Part shown: positions 1-6,358 of the stretch, one piece after another
How positions within the stretch are numbered: position 1 is the stretch's first letter
Layout: the number at the start of each line of letters is the position of its first letter
Source of the DNA: Nitrospirota bacterium
Lineage (GTDB): Bacteria > Nitrospirota > Leptospirillia > Leptospirillales > Leptospirillaceae
Direction: 5' to 3'
NCBI GenBank assembly: GCA_021810805.1
Contig: JAJZHW010000001.1
Location: 186,001-250,000 of the forward strand
DNA: 64,000 nt
Notes under the pieces: model-generated
Told to the model about the DNA's origin: nothing
Database searches by the model: none
The model's input: the letters and a program-made list of their open reading frames with translations, nothing else
Made by a program: the position numbers and the translations under genes

Positions 1-303
1 TTTCTCTCCGAGCTCCTCGAGGAGTCACCGGGATCCGGGAAGAAGGACTCCGGTCCGAAGGGGAAAGAGACTCGCAAGGCCCTGGAGGTGACCCCGATCT
101 GGAGGGAGGGAACCCTCATGGCTGAACTGGAGGGGATTTCTTCCACCGGAAAGGGGAGCACAAAGTTTCCTCTTGTGGATGAGTATGTGGCCAGCTTCAT
201 GGAAAACTACGTTCCGGAGATCGTGGAGTCGATGATGGGGCTGACGGTTCGCTGGAACAAGAGAAAAGGCGGGGGAAAATTTCTCTCGCTGGGAGTTGTC
301 TGA
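1..303 (+). CDS. Unknown protein, C-terminal part only (runs off the left edge)
   Basis: Frame 1 is open from base 1 to the TGA at 301-303, so this is the last 100 codons of a gene that begins outside the window. The GTG at 88 used by the ORF track is internal. The visible part has a charged, Gly/Lys-rich stretch followed by a more ordered tail (KFPLVDEYVASFMENYVPEI). I do not recognise the family, and no catalytic motif is visible. The stop overlaps the proposed CTG start of the next gene, which suggests co-transcription. Confidence 0.6.
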   Translation, partial: FLSELLEESPGSGKKDSGPKGKETRKALEVTPIWREGTLMAELEGISSTGKGSTKFPLVDEYVASFMENYVPEIVESMMGLTVRWNKRKGGGKFLSLGVV

Positions 304-1409
304 TCACCCTCGTCCGTTGTCTTGCCTTTCTTCGTTCTTCTCATGCCGTCTTCTTCGCGGGGGTATTTTTTTTTCTTTTTCCCCCATTGCTGAAAGCGGA
401 AGAGCTCCCCTCCCCCCTGTTTTCTTCCACCTACCTTCAGGGGCGGCTGACCTTGGCCAGCGGCGGGAATCCGCCGCGGCTCTTTGTTCTTTCAAAACGC
501 ACCGGTTCCCTCGTTCAGGTTGATCCGAAAACGGGCCAAGGGAAGCTCAGGTTGTCCGGCATCCCCCATCCCGAGGATCTCAATGTGGGGTCTCAGGGCC
601 AGCGCATCCTGATCTCCCTCGGCTCCAGCCGCAGCCTGTGGGTTCTTCCGGTTGCCGCGGGCCCGCCGCTCTCCCTCACCGTGGGCCTCAATCCCGGACA
701 GATTGTCAGAAATGCCCATGGACAGCTATACCTGACCGCCCGGGCCGTTCACATCCTCTACCATCTGAATCCGGATTCCGACCATCCGGATCGATGGACC
801 GCGATGGGCGATATTTTTCCTTTGATTTCCACAGACCCCAAGGGGGATCTCTGGCTCCCGCTTACACGAGGCGAGCAGGTGGCCGACCTGGACCCGAAAA
901 GCCTCGAGCATCGCAGGGTCTTCGATCTCGACTCCTGTCGCGAGCCCTCCCGGGTTCTTCCCCTGCCTTCGGGGGGATTTGTGGTGGGGTGCAGGAACGC
1001 TCTCCTGGTGGCTGGAGCCAATGGCGAGGAGACCGCCCGTCTCCCGTTGCGGGGCCGCCTCTCCCGGGGCGTCCAGGACATGGTGCTCCTCCCGGGAGAG
1101 GATCGTTTGCTTGTTGCCTTCCGAAAATGCAAAATCCTGAATCTTTACCATCTTCGCGATTTTTCGGAGATTTCTTCGTTTCGTGTGTCCTATCTCCCTG
1201 TCCGCTTGTATTATTTTGAAAAATGGCCTACTCTTTTTCTTGTGATGGATGATCCGGACAAGGACAGGACATGGCTTTTGGGCTACCCCCTCTCCGCTTT
1301 CGGGGGGCCGTCCCTGTCTCCTGTCCGGAAATCCCTGTCTCCTGCAAATCCGACAACTCTTTTGCCTGGCGCCACTCCATCCACCTCCAGACCAAGGACC
1401 CATTCATGA
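300..1409 (+). CDS. Predicted secreted beta-propeller-like protein, probable CTG start
   Basis: The ORF track starts at TTG 387, but the frame stays open upstream and codes for a convincing export signal: LITLVRCLAFLRSS followed by a Phe-rich hydrophobic core and a cleavage-like LKA/EE. No ATG, GTG or TTG lies in this frame between 300 and 387. CTG 300 is preceded by GGGAG and overlaps the upstream stop as CTGA, so I place the start there. The mature part has short repeated strands such as LFVLSKRTGSLVQVDPKTG and GDLWLPLTRGEQVADLDP, typical of YncE/NHL-like beta-propellers. No catalytic residues are evident. The specific function is unknown, and fabI follows with an ATGA overlap. Confidence 0.65.
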   Translation: MITLVRCLAFLRSSHAVFFAGVFFFLFPPLLKAEELPSPLFSSTYLQGRLTLASGGNPPRLFVLSKRTGSLVQVDPKTGQGKLRLSGIPHPEDLNVGSQGQRILISLGSSRSLWVLPVAAGPPLSLTVGLNPGQIVRNAHGQLYLTARAVHILYHLNPDSDHPDRWTAMGDIFPLISTDPKGDLWLPLTRGEQVADLDPKSLEHRRVFDLDSCREPSRVLPLPSGGFVVGCRNALLVAGANGEETARLPLRGRLSRGVQDMVLLPGEDRLLVAFRKCKILNLYHLRDFSEISSFRVSYLPVRLYYFEKWPTLFLVMDDPDKDRTWLLGYPLSAFGGPSLSPVRKSLSPANPTTLLPGATPSTSRPRTHS

Positions 1410-2215
1410 CCGACTCGCTCGCCCCGGCCTCATCACTACTTGCCTCCCGTCATATTCTCGTCACAGGGGTTGCCAACCGATGGTCCATTGCCTGGGCCGT
1501 GGCGCAGTCCATCGTCAAGTCCGGAGGGCGCGTTACCTTCACCTACCAGGGAGAGTCCCAGCGATCGACCCTGGAAAAGCTGCTTGCGGAGCTTCCTGTC
1601 TCCGGTCCAGCCCCCCTGCTGCTCTCTCTCGATGTGAAAAACGATGGGGAAATCGCCGCGGTGGCGGAGAGGCTCTCTTCAGAAAACCTCAAGCTCGACG
1701 GCCTTGTCCACAGCATTGCCTTTGCCAAGAGGGAGGAGCTCGATGGGGCCTTTCTCGACACCAGCCGGGAGGGCTTCATTCTGGCCCAGGAAATAAGCGC
1801 CTTCTCGCTTGTTGCCCTGTGCCGGGCCTTTCTTCCCCTCTTTAATCCCCAGGCCTCCATCGTGGCCATGACCTACCTGGGGTCCGAGCGGATCGTGCCC
1901 CATTACAATGTCATGGGAGCCGCCAAGGCCTCTCTCGAAGCCTCGGTGCGCTATCTGGCCCACGATCTCGGCGCCCGGGGAATCCGGGTCAATGCCGTGA
2001 GTGCGGGCCCCATCAAGACCGCTTCGGGTCGGGCCATCAAGGGCTTTGTCGATATGCAGAAGGCCGTGGCCGACCGGGCTCCCCTGAAGGGACAGGATCT
2101 CACGTCGGAGGAGGTGGCCGATGCCACAGTGGCCCTTCTCTCCCCCCTGATGAGAGCCGTGACGGGCGAAGTTCTTTTTGTGGATCTGGGTTATCGTCAG
2201 ATGGGGATGTTCTGA
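1406..2215 (+). CDS. fabI: Enoyl-[acyl-carrier-protein] reductase (NADH), FabI
   Basis: Catalyses the last reduction of the fatty acid elongation cycle in the cytoplasm. The 269-aa product has the FabI form of the short-chain dehydrogenase fold: the cofactor loop with NRWSIAWAVA near residue 24, and the active-site block YNVMGAAKASLEASVRYLA with Tyr167 and Lys174 spaced as in E. coli FabI. The tail GEVLFVDLGYRQMGMF is typical. The ORF track begins at 1271, but homology starts at ATG 1406, which overlaps the upstream stop (ATGA). Closest alternatives such as FabG are excluded by the Y-x6-K spacing. Confidence 0.95.
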   Translation: MTDSLAPASSLLASRHILVTGVANRWSIAWAVAQSIVKSGGRVTFTYQGESQRSTLEKLLAELPVSGPAPLLLSLDVKNDGEIAAVAERLSSENLKLDGLVHSIAFAKREELDGAFLDTSREGFILAQEISAFSLVALCRAFLPLFNPQASIVAMTYLGSERIVPHYNVMGAAKASLEASVRYLAHDLGARGIRVNAVSAGPIKTASGRAIKGFVDMQKAVADRAPLKGQDLTSEEVADATVALLSPLMRAVTGEVLFVDLGYRQMGMF

Positions 2216-2280
2216 GCAATCCGGGAATGGGCCGGTCATCTGGCCCGTCCCCTCAACCCTTCCCTATGAAGGAGAGTTCC

Positions 2281-3213
2281 ATGGACAAAGAAGTCACCTA
2301 CCGAGTCGGCATCCCCGTGATGGGCGTACGGGGCGAATCTCTGGGGCGTCTTGAAAAGGTTCTATTGATGGAGTCTCGCCATCAGGTCACCGCCCTGGTC
2401 GTCCGCTCCCTTGACTCCATGCATATTGTGCCGCTTGAGCGAGTCATGGAGGTCACATCGACGGAGGTTCGGACGAATGTCACGCCGGACGACTTGCATG
2501 GATTCCCGGTCTTTGACCCGACCCAGTACGAGGAAGTTCCCCCCTGGTTCTTTCCTCCCGGCCACCACATCGAGCTGGGAGCCCTCGTGACGATCAAGCC
2601 GCTGGACGTCCGGGAGCAGGGAGAGGAAGAGGCCATGACCCGCCGGGCCTTCATGGGGAGATCGGTGGCAATTTTGGCAACGGCGATCGGTGTCTCCCTG
2701 ATGGTGCCCATTGGAGGCTATATCATGGCCGCCGCCACGACTCCGATGAAGGATTCCTGGCGAGACCTTGGGGTCAAGCTGCAGGATCTGCCCCTGGACG
2801 AGCCGGTGTCCCATTCCTTTCGTGCCTTCTCGGTGAGCGGCTGGATGCGTGTTCCGGAAGAGCGGTCGGTCTGGCTCATTCGCCATTTGGGCCCCTCCGA
2901 CCCCCTCTCCGATCCGGAGGACAAAGTTCTGGGACTTGATTCTCCCGTCGAGCTGGCCGACTCAGACCCGCGCCTGACCGTCCTTTCTCCCGTGTGTCCC
3001 CATCTGGGATGCGAGCCGCAGTGGCACAAGGGTCAGAAGCTCTTTATCTGCCCCTGCCACCACTCCATATATCAGATGAACGGGAAGTGCGTGGGAGGTC
3101 CTGCCCCCCGTCCGATGGACCAGCTCCCTGTTCGCATCGCCCCCGATGGCTCGATCTCCGTCATTTACGAGCAATTCGCCATTGGCATCGCGGCTAAAAA
3201 ACGTCTGGCCTGA
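2281..3213 (+). CDS. Rieske iron-sulfur protein with an N-terminal PRC-barrel-like domain
   Basis: The 310-aa product has three parts. Residues about 1-110 resemble a PRC-barrel/adaptor domain (YRVGIPVMGVRGESLGRLEKV). Residues 119-145 hold a Tat-like signal/anchor (TRRAFM followed by a long hydrophobic run). The C-terminus is a Rieske domain with CPHLGC (C239, H241) and CPCHHS (C257, H260), giving a complete 2Cys-2His cluster site. It should act as the high-potential electron acceptor of the quinol-oxidising complex with the cytochrome b gene 16 nt downstream. The internal twin-arginine motif implies a cytoplasmic PRC domain and a periplasmic Rieske domain. Start chosen at ATG 2281, which follows GGAGAG; the 54 nt of open frame before it are not homologous. 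Confidence 0.88.
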   Translation: MDKEVTYRVGIPVMGVRGESLGRLEKVLLMESRHQVTALVVRSLDSMHIVPLERVMEVTSTEVRTNVTPDDLHGFPVFDPTQYEEVPPWFFPPGHHIELGALVTIKPLDVREQGEEEAMTRRAFMGRSVAILATAIGVSLMVPIGGYIMAAATTPMKDSWRDLGVKLQDLPLDEPVSHSFRAFSVSGWMRVPEERSVWLIRHLGPSDPLSDPEDKVLGLDSPVELADSDPRLTVLSPVCPHLGCEPQWHKGQKLFICPCHHSIYQMNGKCVGGPAPRPMDQLPVRIAPDGSISVIYEQFAIGIAAKKRLA

Positions 3214-3229
3214 CAGGAAGGGATAAAAA

Positions 3230-4597
3230 ATGGGACACAAAATTTACGCCTACCTCGATGAGCGCATCAGAATCTCCAGCATGATGAGCTTTCTTTTGAA
3301 CGAGCCAATGCCGGGGGGGTCGCGTTGGGCCTATATCCCTGGCTCCATGGTGTTTTTTGTTCTGATTCTCCAGTTTGTGACCGGGATGATGCTGGCGTTC
3401 TACTATGGAGGCACCCCCGATCACGCCTGGGATAGCGTCAACTACATCGACCACCTCACCTATAATGGGGTGGGCGTGGGACGCTTGATCCGGGGAATCC
3501 ATTACTGGGGCTCCTCGATCATGGTTATTGCCGTAGGGATCCACCTCCTGCAGGTCTTTATTTGGGGGGCCTACAAACGTCCCCGCGAGATCATGTGGCT
3601 CGTCGGTGTCGTTCTTCTTGCCCTGACCATGACGGCCTCCTTTTCGGGGTATCTTTTGCCCTGGGATGAGCGGGCCTATTGGGGGACCATTGTGGGAACC
3701 AACATGATCGGCCTGGTCCCCTTTGTGGGCGAGGCCATCAAGGATGCCATCCGGGGCGGTGTGGGCTTAGGGGCCTTGACCCTCTCCCACTTTTTCACCC
3801 TGCATACGATGATCCTTCCCACCCTCTTCATCCTTTTTGTCATGCTGCACATGGTCATTTTTCGACGCGTCGGTCCCGCGGGCCCCTTTTCGGGGACCCC
3901 TGAAAAGCTTGAGGCGACAAAGGACACCTTCTATCCCCGTCAGGTTCTGATGGATGCCTTTGGGATGATCGGGGTCTTCATCTTCATCCTGGCGCTGGCA
4001 CTTCTCCGTCCGCCGGGACTTGAATCTGTGGCCAACCCCTCCAATGCCGCCTACAGCCCGACCCCGGCCTGGTATTTCGATTGGATCTTCGAGCTTCTCA
4101 AGCTCATTCGGCCGGAAATTGTCGGGGTGGTGGGGCTTCCCGTTCTGATCGCCATTGTTCTAGTCTTTCTTCCCTTTCTGGACAAGAAGCCGGTGCGCTC
4201 GCCCTTCCGGCGGCCCTTCGCGGTTCTCTCCACCCTCTTTGTGCTTACCGCGATGCTGGTCTTCTCCCTCATGGCCGAAAATGGCTACAAGAAGCTTGTG
4301 GATGTGGACCGTGCGGCGATGCTTCGTGGGCAAACGGTTTTCAATACGGCAGGGTGCATGGGATGCCATACTCTCTTTGGCAAAGGGGGAAAGATCGGAC
4401 CCGATCTCTCGGAAGAGGGGCTCGTGGGCCACTCCGAGCATTGGCTCAAGGTTCAGTTCGTGAACTCCAAGGCGCACTTTCCTGATTCCATCATGCCGGA
4501 CTTCACCTACCTCACGCCCCAACAGCAACACGACCTTGCCATGTACATCTCCTCCCTTGGGCGCATGGGGTGGCCTGATCCCACCAAAAACCCCTAG
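3230..4597 (+). CDS. Cytochrome b fused to a C-terminal cytochrome c domain
   Basis: A 455-aa integral membrane protein. The N-terminal part is a cytochrome b with two haem-ligand pairs: H91/H105, and H192/H207. The 13- and 14-residue gaps resemble b6-type proteins. A subunit-IV-like helix region follows. The Qo-site tetrapeptide, normally PEWY, reads PAWY (residues 279-282). The C-terminus is a mono-haem cytochrome c with CMGCH (C376, C379, H380) and a likely Met ligand in SIMPDF. One polypeptide thus replaces cytochrome b and the c-type acceptor. With the Rieske gene it forms a minimal quinol/cytochrome c oxidoreductase operon. In an iron oxidiser such a complex can run in reverse; that direction is inference. 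Confidence 0.9.
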   Translation: MGHKIYAYLDERIRISSMMSFLLNEPMPGGSRWAYIPGSMVFFVLILQFVTGMMLAFYYGGTPDHAWDSVNYIDHLTYNGVGVGRLIRGIHYWGSSIMVIAVGIHLLQVFIWGAYKRPREIMWLVGVVLLALTMTASFSGYLLPWDERAYWGTIVGTNMIGLVPFVGEAIKDAIRGGVGLGALTLSHFFTLHTMILPTLFILFVMLHMVIFRRVGPAGPFSGTPEKLEATKDTFYPRQVLMDAFGMIGVFIFILALALLRPPGLESVANPSNAAYSPTPAWYFDWIFELLKLIRPEIVGVVGLPVLIAIVLVFLPFLDKKPVRSPFRRPFAVLSTLFVLTAMLVFSLMAENGYKKLVDVDRAAMLRGQTVFNTAGCMGCHTLFGKGGKIGPDLSEEGLVGHSEHWLKVQFVNSKAHFPDSIMPDFTYLTPQQQHDLAMYISSLGRMGWPDPTKNP

Positions 4598-4619
4598 AGG
4601 ATTACAAAGTCGATACAGG

Positions 4620-4648
4620 AAAAAAGGCCCCTCATGGGGCCTTTTTTT
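4620..4648. terminator. Bidirectional rho-independent terminator
   Basis: AAAAAAGGCCCC-TCAT-GGGGCCTTTTTTT is a perfect GC-rich stem flanked by A and T tracts. It lies 22 nt after the cytochrome b-c stop and can also serve the convergent thioredoxin-like gene. Confidence 0.93.
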
Positions 4649-4733
4649 GTTGGATCCGAGGATGGCTTTCGGTTTGACCCTTGGGCGGTAGCCCCAAGAA
4701 AAGGGGCAGGGAGGGGGTGGGGGAGCGGTCCCG

Positions 4734-4985
4734 TTAACGGGCCGACTTGAGCAGTGAGATCGCCCTCTGCCGCTCCGGGACCCCGACGAAATAGGGGCGA
4801 TCGCCCACAAGAGTGGTGGGAACGGAGCGAATGTTGAAGCGCTCGGCGAGCTCTTTCCCTCGGGGGGTGTCGATGTCGATCTCTTCGTAACTGAACGGGA
4901 TCTCCTGGCGGAGACGGGTCCAGAAACTCTTGGCGGCAGGGCAGCTGGGGCACCAGCTGGCATAGACAAGCCGGACCTTGGCCAT
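4734..4985 (-). CDS. Small thioredoxin/glutaredoxin-like protein
   Basis: 83 aa, cytoplasmic, no signal peptide. The N-terminus has the fold-typical strand followed by ASWCPSCPAAKSF, so the redox pair is CPSC. A cis-proline context (SVPTTLVGDRPYFVG) follows, as in thioredoxin-fold proteins. The length matches glutaredoxin-like thiol oxidoreductases. Start ATG 4985 is preceded by AAGGAG. It is monocistronic and convergent with the cytochrome operon. The substrate is unknown. Confidence 0.82.
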   Translation of the reverse strand: MAKVRLVYASWCPSCPAAKSFWTRLRQEIPFSYEEIDIDTPRGKELAERFNIRSVPTTLVGDRPYFVGVPERQRAISLLKSAR

Positions 4986-5024
4986 GGGGACATTCTCCTT
5001 GAAGAAGGTGGCGAAGAATGGCTG

Positions 5025-5054
5025 TTGTCAGCCTCTCTCTCTTGTTCCTATAAT
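5025..5054 (+). promoter_or_regulatory. Sigma70-type promoter for the DUF6132-like/Rid pair
   Basis: TTGTCA, an 18-nt spacer, and a perfect TATAAT. Placed between divergent genes and 75 nt before the ATG of the next plus-strand gene. The -10 lies in an imperfect inverted repeat (CTATA-N5-TATAG). Confidence 0.55.
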
Positions 5055-5128
5055 CAGTATAGCACCGCATGAAAGGCTCCGGGCACTTCGACCGGAGAGG
5101 CTGGGTCATCTCTCAGAGCGAGGAATCG

Positions 5129-5314
5129 ATGGACTACAAAGCGATGGTGGTGGGGGGAGTGGCCGGGGGAGCCTTTGGCTTTCTCGTGAGCGCGATTCTG
5201 ACCCGAAACGGGTGCGGGACGGTGGCCTGCCGGATCAACCGGAGCCCCCGAATTGCGACCCTTTACTACGCCTTCATCGGGGCCTCCCTGGGGCTCACGC
5301 TCCATGCCTTCTGA
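5129..5314 (+). CDS. Small membrane protein resembling the DUF6132 family
   Basis: 61 aa with two short hydrophobic segments around a conserved-looking centre: ILTRNGCGTVACRINRSPRIATLYYAFIGASLG. The GC-x(3)-C-x-I-x-x-(N/S)-P pattern is what I recall of DUF6132-like proteins, whose function is unknown. Start ATG 5129 is chosen over the ORF-track ATG 5069 because it has GAGGA at good spacing and removes a non-homologous lead. It overlaps the following Rid gene by 11 nt. Confidence 0.65.
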   Translation: MDYKAMVVGGVAGGAFGFLVSAILTRNGCGTVACRINRSPRIATLYYAFIGASLGLTLHAF

Positions 5315-5741
5315 TTCGGGGACCGGCCGGGGTCCGGTTTCGCCGGCAGGGCTCGTCGCGATCGGGTCGCCGCCCGGGGCCCCGCCTCCAGTGGGTCCCT
5401 ATAGCCCCGGAGTTTTGGCCGGGGGATGGCTCTACCTCTCCGGCCAGATTGCCCTCCTCGACAATGGAACGATCGTCTCAGGAGGAGTGAGGGAAGAGGC
5501 CCGGCTCATCTTCTCCCGCCTGGGAGAGATGCTTGCCCTGGCGGGGGTGGCTCCGTCTCAGGTTGTCAAGGTGACCCTCTACCTCACGGATATGGGCACC
5601 TTTCAGATGGTGAATGAGGCGTGTGCCAACTTCTTTTCTCCCCCCTATCCGGCCCGCGTGACCGTCGGAGTCAAGGAACTTCCCAAGGGCGCAAATCTCG
5701 AAGTCGATGTGGTGGCCTATGTGGGGGAGATGCCTCGGTAG
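5304..5741 (+). CDS. Rid-family (RidA/YjgF) reactive-imine deaminase-like protein
   Basis: 145 aa. Family features are APPPVGPYSPGVLAGGWLYLSGQIAL near the N-terminus and the C-terminal PARVTVGVKELPKGANLEVDVVAYV, which contains the Arg that binds the carboxylate of imine substrates in RidA and the usual acidic residue. RidA-type proteins hydrolyse 2-aminoacrylate and related imines made by PLP enzymes. Start set at ATG 5304 inside the upstream gene; a later GTG is possible, since the first 25 residues are Pro/Gly-rich and not conserved. Confidence 0.88.
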   Translation: MPSDSGTGRGPVSPAGLVAIGSPPGAPPPVGPYSPGVLAGGWLYLSGQIALLDNGTIVSGGVREEARLIFSRLGEMLALAGVAPSQVVKVTLYLTDMGTFQMVNEACANFFSPPYPARVTVGVKELPKGANLEVDVVAYVGEMPR

Positions 5742-5787
5742 GGTGTGGGGAGAGTCAGGGAGAGATTGGGTCGGGGAAGAAGACAAT

Positions 5788-5830
5788 AAAAAAGGTCCGG
5801 AAACGGAGAAGGGACTCCGTATCCCGGACC
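5788..5830 (-). terminator. Rho-independent terminator of rpmB
   Basis: On the minus strand, GGTCCGGG pairs with CCGGACC around an inner ACTCCGT/ACGGAG helix and is followed by TTTTTT. It sits 75 nt past the rpmB stop. Confidence 0.8.
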
Positions 5831-5904
5831 TCTGTTCCTGACTTTGGTGCCGGACTTCGGCCCAAGACGAGGCAATAGACCGTCGATACCCCTTGATCAG
5901 GAGA

Positions 5905-6096
5905 TCAGATGGCTTTCTGGACCTTCCCGCTCCGGATGCAACGGGTGCAGACCCGAATGCGGCGGGGCTGTCCCTCCACAAGGGCGTGGACGGTCTGAAG
6001 ATTGGGCTTGAAGACCCGCTTGCTGACGCGGTGAGAGTGGCTGATTTGATTCCCGACCACCTTGGTCTTCCCGCATACGAAACAGTTGGCTGCCAT
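5905..6096 (-). CDS. rpmB: 50S ribosomal protein L28
   Basis: 63 aa, the usual length. Begins MAANCFVCGKTKVVGNQISHSHRVSKRVFKPN and ends with a second cysteine pair in RVCTRCIRSGKV, giving the four-cysteine zinc-type L28. Binds the large ribosomal subunit. Monocistronic, with its own promoter and terminator, divergent from recG. Confidence 0.97.
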   Translation of the reverse strand: MAANCFVCGKTKVVGNQISHSHRVSKRVFKPNLQTVHALVEGQPRRIRVCTRCIRSGKVQKAI

Positions 6097-6138
6097 GATA
6101 AGCTCCCGTGTAAGTCGTTCGATCGAAAAATTCTTTAA

Positions 6139-6168
6139 ATTCTAATCCAATCCCTGTGCAGGTTGCAA
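6139..6168 (-). promoter_or_regulatory. Predicted rpmB promoter
   Basis: Read on the minus strand: TTGCAA, 18-nt spacer, TAGAAT, about 45 nt before the rpmB ATG. The surrounding sequence is AT-rich compared with the window average. Confidence 0.5.
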
Positions 6169-6358
6169 TCCCCCTTTGTCCGCTTCGGATCCCCGTCGAG
6201 GACCCGGAGGCACTGTCAACCATCGTTTTCCTCATGGCAGGGAACGATCCAGGACTCTTTTGCAAGGCCTTTTCGGGCTTCGGAAGAGTCCGGGGGTGCC
6301 ATTTTCCCGGCTTCTTGCGTATGATGGATGTCTGATCCATGAGGCCTTTCCTTCGTGA

